Assembly (NCBI GenBank): GCA_038206235.1
Contig: JBBRBB010000004.1
Coordinates: 164,991 to 228,990 of the forward strand
DNA length: 64,000 bases
Reading direction: 5' to 3'
From: JBBRBB01 sp038206235
GTDB lineage: Bacteria > Bacteroidota > Bacteroidia > Chitinophagales > Chitinophagaceae
This document shows positions 26,401 through 34,973 of the stretch, one piece after another (the first letter of the stretch is position 1; each line of letters opens with the position of its first letter). The notes under the pieces are model-generated. The model was not told the DNA's origin. It did no database searches and saw nothing but the letters and a program-made list of their open reading frames with translations. A program made the position numbers and the translations under genes.

Positions 26401-27225
26401 GCATTCATTGGTAATAAAATGAAGGACATAAATTTGGGGAAAACAAATCAGCAAATAGAATGGACAAGGAGAGATGAAATTGGCGTACTGGTGAATGAAT
26501 ATAATAAGATGCTGCGAAAGCTGGAGCAGAGCGCACAGGCGCTTGCCCGTCATGAAAGAGAAGAAGCATGGCGAGAAATGGCGCGGCAGGTAGCACATGA
26601 AATAAAAAATCCTTTAACGCCAATGAAGCTGAGCATGCAATATCTGCAAAACGCTCTTGATAATAATGCTCCCAATGCAAGGGAACTTTCGCAGCAGGTT
26701 TCAAAAACACTGATTGAGCAAATTGACCAGCTCTCAAAAATTGCCGGAGACTTTTCACAGTTCGCTAATATTGAAAATATAAATCCGGAACTTTTCGACC
26801 TTACAGAAGTCATAAGCACACTGATAAATTTATATAAAACAGATTCACATATAAACATTCAGTGGCAGCATGAAAGAGGCAGGTTTGAAATTATTTCAGA
26901 CAAAACACAGATGAATCGTCTCTTTACCAATCTTATAAAAAATGCTATTGAAGCCTCTGCCGCAAAAGAGACCGCCACTATTTTAATAAAGCAATACCGG
27001 CAAAATGGAAGTGTAATTATTTCCCTGCACGATGAGGGCATTGGCGTTGATGAATCTCTGCAGTCAAAAATTTTTGAACCCAATTTTACTACCAAAACCT
27101 CCGGTACGGGGCTTGGGCTTGCTATATGCAAAGCCATTGTAGAAAAGGCGAATGGTAAAATCTGGTTTGTAACTTCTCCTGGTGAGGGTACTACATTTTA
27201 TGTTGATTTGCCTCTGGCGAATTAG
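23479..27225 (+). CDS. Large NtrY-like membrane histidine kinase
   Basis: 1248 residues from a TTG that overlaps the mazG stop. In order: a membrane segment near residues 14-34, a periplasmic domain, a run of about six to eight membrane segments (residues 210-480), a second extracytoplasmic domain, further membrane segments near 720 and 775, a sensor region, a segment near 965-985, a HAMP domain, HisKA with His near residue 1040 (VAHEIKNPLTPMKLS), and HATPase (NLIKNAIEAS, DEGIGVDESL, TSGTGLGLAI). The HisKA sequence resembles NtrY kinases. No response regulator is adjacent, and two stacked extracytoplasmic sensor regions are unusual. Confidence 0.9.
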   Translation: MIQVIKKAATKHGYLFIRAAWLYTFSFIFTNYFSNSSSADRVSKLLEKYIANEEQEFKKISNDSSTVTAIIKEGPSYVKKRLVSDKLEIFAYQINDIGNPVQIYWNSNLMKISEEDLKRPEGSYAVTYSKSSFEFLKKTINRNGVKYFICALIPIRWDYFIHNEYLQPNFVAYPDISKTYYITNNPDDTPVKNSQGNILFRIREKPHISSDRPGVFSITFRVAAIILLMIFLNTIAIEIAAAKGFLKGFLFLTVILFVLRLLTYYFPVPFNFRNFELFSPSYYASSSLHRSLGDLLVNSILFYWLIIFIRLNYKSLQDYAIKIPPKIVRMLSFLSLFVFPFITLQLANIITSLVTDSKISLEATNFFSLSLFTFIIFIIAAFLVLSFFYLSTMLAALSSKSGLPLFWRIFMLAAISLFWAVSGIVDLPQYVCLLICGWLIVYLLIVEYKKSYSLLPFVSSPYFILWAVFLMVSVTALISYENTELEAKTRVRIAEKLELQTDPPGETWLNMAITNFTSEFLQNNFYRFYNYSANKNIKDSLIIQNFSGYLNKYDTRIYIFDSVNRPLFNEDPAPYNDIKSIIENGGKATGIPDLYYYENTSERFSYLYEKKVVSSYSSFLGSVIIVLNPKMYKDAALIPELFKQVSDVPGDMNTNYAYAIYNKRHLIKNFNDYSFSDYVSARQLPKSTYKFVTKNDYSELWYNAGNNKTIVVAHKNNRFTYFITLFAYLFFIFILTAAILHFGNLIFKTGFNRSRLKQIFHFNIRTQIQATIITVSIFSFFVIGVATISFFYMRFDKNNRNNLNNTAQIVVSEIEEQAKSQLVFNNQRNIADVGVNGNMERKIIEIATTHNTDINLFSNTGDLLVSSQPYIYNQQVLSHKMHPKAFYALNYDRSIQEIQEEQIGKFKYKSIYMPVKDEKNNTIAYVNIPYLNSQNELNQEISDFLVTLIVLNALIFILAGAVAILLTSRITESFAFIGNKMKDINLGKTNQQIEWTRRDEIGVLVNEYNKMLRKLEQSAQALARHEREEAWREMARQVAHEIKNPLTPMKLSMQYLQNALDNNAPNARELSQQVSKTLIEQIDQLSKIAGDFSQFANIENINPELFDLTEVISTLINLYKTDSHINIQWQHERGRFEIISDKTQMNRLFTNLIKNAIEASAAKETATILIKQYRQNGSVIISLHDEGIGVDESLQSKIFEPNFTTKTSGTGLGLAICKAIVEKANGKIWFVTSPGEGTTFYVDLPLAN

Positions 27226-27272
27226 AAAATTTTCTACTGTTAATTTTTTATTCGATTGAGCAGTTCGATAAC

Positions 27273-27297
27273 GGTCAGAGGGCTCTAAGCCGTCAGA
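27273..27297. repeat. Hairpin repeat GGTCAGA...GCCGTCAGA, copy 1
   Basis: Reads GGTCAGAGGGCTCTAAGCCG then TCAGA, nearly identical to the repeat at 29250-29276. It can fold on the GGCTCTAAGCC core. Confidence 0.7.
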
Positions 27298-27449
27298 TTG
27301 ATGCTGCAAACTTTCATGTGTTCCGACGGCAATCAACGCCGTATCCCTCTTTCATAACAGGATGTTTGATTTTGCTTAGCAATTTTTTCGACCATAGTAT
27401 TTTAATAATTATATACAGAATTAAAAAACACAAGCGGTTACAAAAAAAA

Positions 27450-28994
27450 TCATCCCGCCCATCCTTCCCTGTCAAGACTTCTGTATTGTATGGCTTCAGC
27501 TAAATATTCGGGTTTAATATCTGCACTGCCTGCAAGGTCTGCAATGGTGCGGCTCACTTTCAAAATTCTGTCGTAAGCCCGTGCACTTAAATTCAATCTT
27601 TCCATAGCTCTTTTCAGCAAGCCTTCTCCGGCTGTATTAATCACACATATTTCTCTTAGTTGCTTACTGCTCATTTGCGCATTGGCATACATGCCCGGAA
27701 TATTTTTATAGCGCTCTGTTTGTATCTCTCTTGCTTTTATCACACGCTCACGAATAGAGGCAGAGTTTTCTCCTTTGCTGTTTGTGTTGCTCAATTCACT
27801 AAAGGCAACGGGTGTAACTTCTACATGCAAATCAATTCTGTCGAGCAGGGGTCCGGATATTTTATTCAGATATTTTTGCACAGCTCCCGGCGGGCAGGTA
27901 CATTCTTTTTCGGGATGATTATAAAATCCGCACGGGCAGGGATTCATAGAAGCGATGAGCATAAAGTTTGCAGGAAAATCAAGTGCCACTTTTGCTCTTG
28001 AAATGGTTACTCTTCTCTCTTCCATTGGCTGACGCATCACTTCTAAAACGGTACGCTTGAATTCAGGCAACTCATCCAAAAACAATACACCATTATGTGC
28101 CAGAGAAATTTCACCCGGCTGTGGTATACCACCACCACCAACCAATGCAACATCGCTGATGGTATGATGCGGCGAACGAAAAGGTCTTTTAGTTACAAGT
28201 GAAGTATTCTCCGGCAGCTTGCCTGCCACGCTGTGAATCTTTGTTGTTTCCAATGCCTCATGCAAGCTTAAAGGAGGCAGTATCGTAGGCAAACGCTTTG
28301 CCAGCATGGTTTTGCCAGCTCCCGGCGGGCCAATTAAAATTGCATTGTGACCACCGGCAGCCGCAATCTCTAAAGCACGCTTAATATTTTCCTGCCCTTT
28401 CACGTCATTAAAATCAACCTCAAAGGTGTATTGCGAATCGAAGAATTCTTCACGTGCATTTACAATAACAGGCTGCAAAGAATTTTCATCTTTAAAAAAT
28501 GCAACAACATCATTCAAATGATTTACTCCATACACTTTCAGATTGTTTACCATGCCCGCTTCCCGCTCATTCGCTTTAGGAACAATCAAGCCTTTAAAGC
28601 CTTCCCTGCGTGCCTGTATTGCAATAGGCAAAGCGCCCTTAATGGGTTTTACAGTTCCATCCAAACTAAGTTCACCCATCATCACATACTCACTCAGGCG
28701 TTCAGGCTCTGCAATTTGCTCCGTAGCGCCAAGAACACCAACAGCAATGGGAAGGTCAAATGCAGAGCCGCTTTTCTTAATATCTGCCGGTGCAAGATTT
28801 ACAACCAGCTTGGTGCGCGGCATGTAATAATTATTTGTTTTAATAGCGCCCTCAATGCGTTGCAAACTTTCCTTCACGGCAATATCGGGCAGGCCAACAA
28901 TAAAATATTTTTGACCGGCGCTCACATTCACTTCAATGGTGATGCTGATAGCTTCAACTCCATAAACTGCACTGCCGAAAATTTTTACAAGCAT
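27450..28994 (-). CDS. yifB: YifB/ComM family Mg-chelatase-like AAA+ ATPase
   Basis: 514 residues, family length. An N-terminal Lon-protease-like fold (VYGVEAISITIEVNVSAGQ, VNLAPADIKKSGSAFDLPIA) is followed by the Mg_chelatase AAA+ module with Walker A GPPGAGKTMLAKR, Walker B FLDELPEF, sensor SMNPCPCG and the zinc-like CPCGFYNHPEKECTC insert. The C-terminal helical domain ends in IQYRSLDREGWAG. In competent bacteria ComM is a helicase promoting branch migration during natural transformation. The gene stands alone between hairpin repeats. Confidence 0.95.
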   Translation of the reverse strand: MLVKIFGSAVYGVEAISITIEVNVSAGQKYFIVGLPDIAVKESLQRIEGAIKTNNYYMPRTKLVVNLAPADIKKSGSAFDLPIAVGVLGATEQIAEPERLSEYVMMGELSLDGTVKPIKGALPIAIQARREGFKGLIVPKANEREAGMVNNLKVYGVNHLNDVVAFFKDENSLQPVIVNAREEFFDSQYTFEVDFNDVKGQENIKRALEIAAAGGHNAILIGPPGAGKTMLAKRLPTILPPLSLHEALETTKIHSVAGKLPENTSLVTKRPFRSPHHTISDVALVGGGGIPQPGEISLAHNGVLFLDELPEFKRTVLEVMRQPMEERRVTISRAKVALDFPANFMLIASMNPCPCGFYNHPEKECTCPPGAVQKYLNKISGPLLDRIDLHVEVTPVAFSELSNTNSKGENSASIRERVIKAREIQTERYKNIPGMYANAQMSSKQLREICVINTAGEGLLKRAMERLNLSARAYDRILKVSRTIADLAGSADIKPEYLAEAIQYRSLDREGWAG

Positions 28995-29069
28995 TAGAAA
29001 TATTTTTTTTCGATACCGGCATTAGAATATATGGCATTCCCGTAGTTACCGGGATTGTGTTACTCCCCG

Positions 29070-29087
29070 CCGAACGTATCCGTTCGG
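29070..29087. repeat. CCGAACG-TATC-CGTTCGG hairpin
   Basis: Perfect 7-bp stem with a 4-nt loop, further bracketed by CTCC and GGAG. It lies upstream of yifB without a T-tract, so it looks like a dispersed palindrome rather than a terminator. Confidence 0.6.
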
Positions 29088-29249
29088 TACGTGGAGGCAC
29101 TTTTTATGTTGCGAACAATGAGCAACAATGAAAATACAAATTATTATAGAAGGCTTAAAAGTATAAAGGATTATTTTAAATGATGCTTTACAAAAGTACC
29201 AAGGGCTAAAATGGACATGGACTTATTGGAAAATCACGAAGATTTTATC

Positions 29250-29276
29250 GGTCAGACGGCTCTAAGCCGTCAGACC
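29250..29276. repeat. Hairpin repeat GGTCAGA...GCCGTCAGACC, copy 2
   Basis: Stem GGTC/GACC, an A-A mismatch, then GACGGC/GCCGTC around loop TCTAA. Second copy of the element at 27273-27297, on the other side of yifB. Confidence 0.75.
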
Positions 29277-29308
29277 ATTATTGCACTCTCCGTATTCAAT
29301 GAGTATAA

Positions 29309-30625
29309 TCACAGCTTATTCAGCATGTCAACCACCCCTTCACGCTTTAGTATCAAATACCCTAAGCGGTCGTTACTGATTCCTTCTTTTAAATGAAAGC
29401 TGAAGAGCAACTGGTCGTCTTTTACTTTCGTTTCAAAATAATAAAACTGAATGTTTGAATATTGCTTTAGAGCTTCACCAATTTCATATAAATGAGTAGA
29501 TAATATGAATAAAGCATTGGGCATTTTCAACAACCCTTCAATAACTGTGGTGCTGCATTTCATAGCGTCTTCCACATTTGTGCCCTTGAATAATTCATCA
29601 ATCAGTATCAGCCATTTTTTGGCATTGCTTATTTTTTCAATTGTTTTTCTTATTCGCTGCACCTCGTTGAAAAAAAAACTTTCGCCCTTTACAATATTAT
29701 CCACTACCTGTATGTTGCTGTGCAGCCCTTCAAAAAAAGTGAGCGTCATGCTTTGTGCAGGTACACCCATGCCGGTATGTGCAAGATAGGCGGCTACTCC
29801 CACAGCCTTAATAAAAGTGCTTTTGCCGGCCATATTAGCTCCGGTAAGAAATAAAAAATTTTTTCCCTGTGTCAACTCTGTATTGTATGAAACCGGTGTG
29901 GGCAATAATGGATGATATAATTGCTGTGCAGCAAGCATCGGCTTTTCATCGTCAATAAATTCAGGAAAAATAAAATGATAATTTATGCAGGCAGTCGCCA
30001 TGCTGTAATAAGCATCAAGCTTACTGTATATTTCAATTAAGTCTTCTGCTTCATTTTTAAAATGACGGCGAATGAAGTAACCAAAGGAGAGCGCTTCAAC
30101 AAGAAATAAATTTTTATTTTCTTTTTTGTTCAAAACATTTTTTATCTCAGACTTACTTAATAACATGCTTATTCTGTCTGTCATCACCTGCAATATGGAA
30201 GGAATATTTTCGTATGCCAAAAGCTGAATAATTTGATGCAGGCCTTTTATGAACGAGATAAAATGAACTTCGGAATATTTAATCAGCGAATAATCCGATG
30301 CATTAAAAAAGCGATAAGAAAGAGCTGCAAGTCCATTGGGATACGGTGGAATTTCTGCCAGTTGCGTTTCATAAAATTTTTCAATTACCATAATAGTTCC
30401 ATTGGTAATTGTTTCGGGCCATTGAGAATGAATATGAATGATGTGCTGAATAGTTTGTTGCGTTTCAATTATTTGCTTCAGATTTTGAAGAGGCTTTTCG
30501 AAGAAAAATTTCAGCCACTCTTTTCCACCGACAGTTCTTGTGAAGTTAATGTGATGAAAAACAGACTGCTCTTCATCGTGGTGAAAAATGGAAAGGTCAT
30601 TTATAGTGGTTATATCTGCCTGCAT
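29309..30625 (-). CDS. Short MutS-family ATPase (no mismatch-recognition domain)
   Basis: 438 residues, about half the length of MutS. It keeps a lever-like helical region and the C-terminal ATPase with Walker A TGANMAGKSTFIKAVG near residue 265, the GESFFFNEV signature-helix region, Walker B LILIDELFKGT and the STHLYE switch. The N-terminal mismatch-binding domain with its Phe-x-Glu is missing. Such short MutS relatives are common in Bacteroidota and are thought to act on DNA structures other than mismatches; the exact role is unknown. It is preceded by a heptamer array. Confidence 0.88.
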   Translation of the reverse strand: MQADITTINDLSIFHHDEEQSVFHHINFTRTVGGKEWLKFFFEKPLQNLKQIIETQQTIQHIIHIHSQWPETITNGTIMVIEKFYETQLAEIPPYPNGLAALSYRFFNASDYSLIKYSEVHFISFIKGLHQIIQLLAYENIPSILQVMTDRISMLLSKSEIKNVLNKKENKNLFLVEALSFGYFIRRHFKNEAEDLIEIYSKLDAYYSMATACINYHFIFPEFIDDEKPMLAAQQLYHPLLPTPVSYNTELTQGKNFLFLTGANMAGKSTFIKAVGVAAYLAHTGMGVPAQSMTLTFFEGLHSNIQVVDNIVKGESFFFNEVQRIRKTIEKISNAKKWLILIDELFKGTNVEDAMKCSTTVIEGLLKMPNALFILSTHLYEIGEALKQYSNIQFYYFETKVKDDQLLFSFHLKEGISNDRLGYLILKREGVVDMLNKL

Positions 30626-30632
30626 AATGGTG

Positions 30633-30667
30633 ATTGAAAATTGAATATTGAAAATTGAATATTGAGC
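30633..30667 (+). repeat. Tandem heptamer array (ATTGAAA/ATTGAAT)
   Basis: Five consecutive 7-nt units: ATTGAAA, ATTGAAT, ATTGAAA, ATTGAAT, ATTGAGC, in the 53-nt gap between the MutS-like and dihydroorotase genes. Confidence 0.85.
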
Positions 30668-30678
30668 TTTCCTATTTG

Positions 30679-32016
30679 CTATCTTTCAAACCTTAGTCTC
30701 ATCCCTTTTTTTGATTCATCAAATTTTCCATTTGCATAAACTAAATTACCACTTACAAATGTCTGTGTGATGGTGGCAGGAAAAGTGAAATTTTCCAAAG
30801 GACTCCATCCGCATTTATATAAAATATTTTCTCTTGAAACGGTGAATGGTTTATTCATATCAATCAAAACAACATCAGCATAATAACCTTCTCTTATAAA
30901 TCCTCGCTCTTTTACCTGGAAACACTTTGCAACAGCATGGCTCATTTTTTCTGCAGCTCTTTCAATAGAAATTTTCCCTTCTTTCGCGTAGTGCAACATT
31001 AATAACAATGAATGTTGAACCAAAGGCAAGCCAGCGTGTGCTTTTTCATAGGCGGCATTTTTTTCTTCCCATGTATGCGGTGCATGGTCTGTGGCAATTA
31101 CATCGAGCCGGTCATCAAGCAAAGCGTTCCATAATGCGGCTTTGTTGTTTGAAGATTTTATTGCAGGATTACATTTTATAAGATTGCCCAGCCGTTCATA
31201 ATCATTGCTTGTAAAATGCAAATGATGCACACAAACTTCAGCGGTAATTCTTTTTTCTTCTAATGGCAGTACGTTGCTAAAAAGCTGCAATTCTTTTTCG
31301 GTGCTTATGTGCAAAATATGCAGGCGGCTGCCATATTTTTTTGCATACTGAATTGCTTTCAGTGATGATGCAAAACAGGCTTCTTCATTTCTTATCACCG
31401 GATGATCTGCCGGTTCAAGTTCTTTCCTTTTAGATTTTAATTCTTCCAGATTAGTTTTTATTATCTGCTCATCCTCGCAATGCGTGGCAATAAGAAGCTG
31501 GCTTTGTTCAAAAACTTTATCAAGCATCAGCGGATTATCAACCAATAAATTTCCGGTGGATGAACCCATAAAAATTTTCACCCCGCATACCTCATTTTTC
31601 TTTGCATTCGTTTTTAAAACTTCATCAATGTTATTGTTTGATGTGCCCATGTAAAAAGAATAATTAGCTAAAGAAGCTTTTTCAGCAATACGATATTTTT
31701 CTTCTAATAATTCCTGCGTAAACACCGGTGGTATTGTATTGGGCATCTCCATAAAGCTGGTAACACCCCCAGCCACCGCGGCTTTTGATTCTGTGTATAT
31801 GGTAGCTTTATGCGTTAATCCCGGTTCACGAAAATGCACCTGGTCATCAATAACGCCGGGCAATAAAAATTGATTATGCCCATTAATTTCCGTATGATTG
31901 CTTTTCAAATTTATGATGCCGCCAATTTTTTCAATTCGCTCATGCTTTAAAAAAATATCACCTTCAATTATTTTACCTTCGTTTACAATCTTTGTATCTT
32001 TTAATAAATAGTCCAT
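30679..32016 (-). CDS. pyrC: Dihydroorotase (amidohydrolase superfamily)
   Basis: Start placed at the ATG at 32016 (MDYLLKDTKIVNEG); a further 7 residues would come from an earlier codon at 32037. About 445 residues. Class I dihydroorotase motifs: DDQVHFREPGLTHKATIYTES with the HxR metal site, MPNTIPP, HCEDEQII, HILHISTEKE and ATDHAPHTWEEK. The enzyme cyclises N-carbamoyl-aspartate to dihydroorotate in pyrimidine synthesis. No other pyrimidine gene is adjacent. It is transcribed divergently from a DUF2461 gene. Confidence 0.92.
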   Translation of the reverse strand: MDYLLKDTKIVNEGKIIEGDIFLKHERIEKIGGIINLKSNHTEINGHNQFLLPGVIDDQVHFREPGLTHKATIYTESKAAVAGGVTSFMEMPNTIPPVFTQELLEEKYRIAEKASLANYSFYMGTSNNNIDEVLKTNAKKNEVCGVKIFMGSSTGNLLVDNPLMLDKVFEQSQLLIATHCEDEQIIKTNLEELKSKRKELEPADHPVIRNEEACFASSLKAIQYAKKYGSRLHILHISTEKELQLFSNVLPLEEKRITAEVCVHHLHFTSNDYERLGNLIKCNPAIKSSNNKAALWNALLDDRLDVIATDHAPHTWEEKNAAYEKAHAGLPLVQHSLLLMLHYAKEGKISIERAAEKMSHAVAKCFQVKERGFIREGYYADVVLIDMNKPFTVSRENILYKCGWSPLENFTFPATITQTFVSGNLVYANGKFDESKKGMRLRFER

Positions 32017-32068
32017 TATAAAAAGTTCAGATTGCAAATTATATAATCTGTACTGTGTTTAGGTTTTT

Positions 32069-32076
32069 TACTTTTG
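32069..32076 (+). promoter_or_regulatory. -7 promoter box (TACTTTTG) for the DUF2461 gene
   Basis: Perfect TAnnTTTG match 15 nt upstream of the ATG at 32092. Confidence 0.5.
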
Positions 32077-32091
32077 CTTAAATAAATTGTT

Positions 32092-32760
32092 ATGTTGCAA
32101 CGATCCACTATAAAATTTTTGCAGGGCTTAAAAAAGAATAATAACCGTGAATGGTTTGAAGCAAACCGTAAACAATATGAAGCTGCAAAGAATGCTTTTG
32201 CTTCATTTGTACAACTGATTATAGACAGGCATGGAAAAAAAGATGCGGAAATCAATTCATTAAAAGCAAAGGATTGTATTTTTCGTATTAACAGAGATAT
32301 ACGCTTTAGCAAAAACAAGACTCCATACAAATCTAATTTCGGTGCAAGCATTAACCGCGGCGGAAAAAAGAGTTGCTTTGCGGGATATTATTTTCATTGT
32401 GAACCCGGCCAAAGCTTTGCTGGTGGTGGTTTATGGATGCCAATGCCGGAAGATTTAAAAAAAGTGAGGCAGGAAATTGATTATGATTTTGATGAATTTA
32501 AAAAAATCATTACCAACAAAAAATTTAAAGCTATCTATGGTGATTTATATAAGGGTGATGATGTTAGCCTTAGTCGTCCGCCAAAGGGTTATGATGAAGA
32601 AAATTCCGCTATAGAATATTTAAAGCTGAAAAGTCTTATTGCCACACGTGCTGTAACCAACGAAGATTTAACAGGCAAAAACTTAAGTGCAAAAATTTCA
32701 GAAGCATTTGAAGCGCTGCAGCCTCTGATAAAATTTATCAATAAAGCCTTAATAAATTAA
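32092..32760 (+). CDS. DUF2461 (TIGR02453) family protein
   Basis: 222 residues, family length. Diagnostic stretches are TIKFLQGLKKNNNREWFEANR, FRINRDIRFSKNKTPYKSN and YYFHCEPGQSFAGGGLWMP. The family is widespread and uncharacterised, probably cytoplasmic; conserved Arg, Lys and aromatic residues suggest binding of a phosphorylated or nucleic-acid ligand, which is conjecture. It has its own promoter box and no operon partner. Confidence 0.9.
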   Translation: MLQRSTIKFLQGLKKNNNREWFEANRKQYEAAKNAFASFVQLIIDRHGKKDAEINSLKAKDCIFRINRDIRFSKNKTPYKSNFGASINRGGKKSCFAGYYFHCEPGQSFAGGGLWMPMPEDLKKVRQEIDYDFDEFKKIITNKKFKAIYGDLYKGDDVSLSRPPKGYDEENSAIEYLKLKSLIATRAVTNEDLTGKNLSAKISEAFEALQPLIKFINKALIN

Positions 32761-33048
32761 CACCCAAACCTGGAGTTGAAATCAAAAGTAATTGCTGAAC
32801 AATTATAGATTGATTCCAACTGTCAGATTTAAGTGCTGCTGCTTAAGAAAGTATTTACATTTTTATTATTTTCTGTGAGAGGCGTAAAGGAACATTAACA
32901 AAATCAGGTCAGGTCAATGAAATTTAATTTTAATGTTCTTTGAGGGGGAGAATATTGTTTGCGAAATAATAAGATGAGAATAACAATTCAAAATATTTTC
33001 GGATAAAAATTTATCCATAAACGGCGCTGTAAAAAAATTACAGATAAC

Positions 33049-33270
33049 TTAACCACTGCCAATTCTTATGCTGATGTTTGAAGTTGCTATACCACCTGCA
33101 GAATGGATATAAAAAACTACCACAAGAATCCATATAACGTAAACCCATAAAAGAGAAAGACCATAGATTCCCTTTAGTTGCGGCGCGTTAGTATAAAAAT
33201 TCAGGTCTTTACCAAATGTTTTCTTTGAATAAAATTTATGCATGAGGGAAATCATCATCAAACTTTTCAT
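33049..33270 (-). pseudogene. Remnant of an MFS transporter 3' end
   Basis: A 73-codon frame overlaps the end of the methyltransferase gene by 4 nt (ATGA). Its SKKTFGKDLNFYTN matches the last residues of the MFS transporter at 34974-36245 (TKETFGKDLDFYEI), and the DNA is also similar there. The rest has one hydrophobic segment (LSLLWVYVIWILVVVFYI). It is read as the tail of a duplicated transporter gene whose body is gone. A short expressed membrane peptide cannot be excluded. Confidence 0.6.
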
Positions 33271-34181
33271 TCTTTTTTCAGTTTGATTAATGTTCTATGC
33301 CATTGGTTTTTTCTGAATGCATCTATATCAATATCATTTAATTTTTCTTCCATTCTTTTATAGAAAGCCTCTAAAATATCTGCAGGGAGTACCCGGCTAT
33401 AACCCGCTTGCGAAACTGCCCTGTGAAGATTGGTAACGGCAGCCGGTGTATCTTCTGCTAAATCCTGTTCAAATGCATTGATGACAATGTTTTCTTTCGT
33501 GAAACCGGCTTTTAAAAGAGCGTTATAAATATGTTCTACAGAAAGATAATACAATGGAATATTTATTTTGTCCATGTATTCCTTAAAAGGATGTTCATTA
33601 AAAACTGAGTAAATAACATCCCAATGTTTTTGAACGCTGCCCTGATGCCCAAACTGAAGCACTGCAATACCACTCTCTTGTAATGATTCAAAAATATTTT
33701 TTAGAGCAATTTCAAGATTTTGCAATGCATATAATTCATATTTTTCTTTTTCTGCAATGTCCAAAAATGAATAATACATTTTACTCATCTTATAAGGGGG
33801 TTGCCAATGAAGCCCTTCATTTGAAATAATAATGTTTTGCCCTTTTGTTTCTGCGGGGAGATTATAAAAAGAACTTATAATTCCTTTAATTTTTCCTCCG
33901 GAATTTTTTATAAGACGTTGCACATTCATCTCACTATAATCCAATCCTGCAAGGTCAATCTTCGCATCATGAAAAGAATTTTCTAATGCGTGTAAAAATT
34001 CAATGGTAAGATTGCCGGGACCGCAGGCGATATCAAGTGCCTTGATGCTTTTTGGATTTTCAAATTCAGACTTAGCCATTTCAACTGCAGCTTGAATTAC
34101 AAGCCTTCCACTTGTTTTTTGTGATGAGGAATTTAATTCATAATTTCCGCTCATGTGAAAGTGTTTATCTTGTTGTATCAT
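33267..34181 (-). CDS. Class I SAM-dependent methyltransferase
   Basis: 304 residues from ATG 34181; ATG 34154 is another option. AdoMet motif I is ALDIACGPGNLTIEFL near residue 47, followed by an acidic post-I segment (IDLAGLDYSEMNV) and a GQNIIISNEGLHW motif IV region. The C-terminal half would bind the acceptor. Substrate unknown; the context (cupin, MFS exporter, hydrolase, second methyltransferase) would fit modification and export of a small molecule, as inference. A shrunken copy of this gene lies at 34857-34939. Confidence 0.85.
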   Translation of the reverse strand: MIQQDKHFHMSGNYELNSSSQKTSGRLVIQAAVEMAKSEFENPKSIKALDIACGPGNLTIEFLHALENSFHDAKIDLAGLDYSEMNVQRLIKNSGGKIKGIISSFYNLPAETKGQNIIISNEGLHWQPPYKMSKMYYSFLDIAEKEKYELYALQNLEIALKNIFESLQESGIAVLQFGHQGSVQKHWDVIYSVFNEHPFKEYMDKINIPLYYLSVEHIYNALLKAGFTKENIVINAFEQDLAEDTPAAVTNLHRAVSQAGYSRVLPADILEAFYKRMEEKLNDIDIDAFRKNQWHRTLIKLKKE

Positions 34182-34284
34182 TTTAAATTCATTTTAAAAA
34201 TTATTAAATGATAAAGATTTGTTGCTAATTGCTCATCCGTCGGCCTGCTATTGCAAATATTTTTTGTTTGCGGTAGTTGTATCT

Positions 34285-34833
34285 TCACTTCCATACAATT
34301 CCGTATTTCTCAGCAATAAGTTTAAATTCCTCCTGTGATTTTGTCTTAAAAGGTGTTCCTTTCAATGTACCTATTTGACGGAAGAAATCTTCAAATCCAG
34401 CCGGGGTAAAACCGAAAGTAAATATGAGTAATTCCTTTCCTGTATTTTTAAGACCGTGCCAAGTTCCTTTTGGTACAAATGCTGTGCTACCGGTCTTAAC
34501 TTGAATTTCTTTTTTATCCATAAGAAAAGTACCATTGCCTTTGTGGAAAAAAAACGTTTCATCTTCATTCAAGTGTTTGTGGATTGGTATACCGTTTCCA
34601 GGCATTATTTCTTCTGTGCAAATTGAAACTGAATCAATGTTGTCTGTTTTCTTTGAGACTTTGATTGTTATCGGAGTATTTTCTCTAACAAAATAAGTCT
34701 CTCCCTCGTCAGCTTGTCTCACAATGCCTTTGTTATTTAAATTATTTGCAAAGGTCAATTTCGGAAATGAGACCATCAGAGGTCCTAAAAATCCATAAAC
34801 AGTAGCTTGTAAAAATTTCCTTCTATTTTTCAT
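34285..34833 (-). CDS. Tat-exported cupin protein
   Basis: Start placed at MKNRRKFLQATVYGFLG (34833); an earlier ATG at 34851 adds 6 residues. The NRRKFLQ motif followed by a hydrophobic stretch looks like a twin-arginine signal, suggesting export with a bound cofactor. The mature part is one cupin barrel: GIPIHKHLNEDETFFFHKG supplies His, His and Glu ligands and FVPKGTWHGLKN the last His. Metal cupins include dioxygenases, isomerases and binding proteins; the reaction here is unknown. It sits between the intact methyltransferase and its degenerate copy. Confidence 0.82.
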   Translation of the reverse strand: MKNRRKFLQATVYGFLGPLMVSFPKLTFANNLNNKGIVRQADEGETYFVRENTPITIKVSKKTDNIDSVSICTEEIMPGNGIPIHKHLNEDETFFFHKGNGTFLMDKKEIQVKTGSTAFVPKGTWHGLKNTGKELLIFTFGFTPAGFEDFFRQIGTLKGTPFKTKSQEEFKLIAEKYGIVWK

Positions 34834-34856
34834 GATTGGTAAAATTTGCATTACTC

Positions 34857-34939
34857 ATTTTTTTTTAGTTTGATTAATGTCCGATGTAATTAAGTTCACA
34901 GTCTTCGCTTATGTGAAAGTGCCTGTGTTGTTGTATCAT
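34857..34939 (-). pseudogene. Internally deleted copy of the methyltransferase gene
   Basis: 34857-34886 resembles the last 30 nt of the methyltransferase gene (AGTTTGATTAATGT is identical), and 34906-34943 resembles its first codons (ATGTGAAAGTG and TGTTGTATCATTTTA are shared with 34153-34185). About 830 nt of body are missing. It lies directly downstream of the intact MFS gene. Confidence 0.65.
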
Positions 34940-34973
34940 TTTATATTATTTATTTGGACATAATTTTTAATAT

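Larger units (their letters stand above)
28995..29308. other. Intergenic region with two hairpins
   Basis: 314 nt between yifB and the MutS-like gene. It holds the hairpins at 29070-29087 and 29250-29276 and no plausible gene; a short frame across the second hairpin is judged spurious. Confidence 0.6.

Noticed and set aside
28431..28997. 188-codon open frame opposite yifB
   Set aside because: Antisense shadow of a strongly conserved gene; no domain-like features.
29211..29396. 61-codon open frame
   Set aside because: It runs through a hairpin repeat and the 3' end of the MutS-like gene in antisense.
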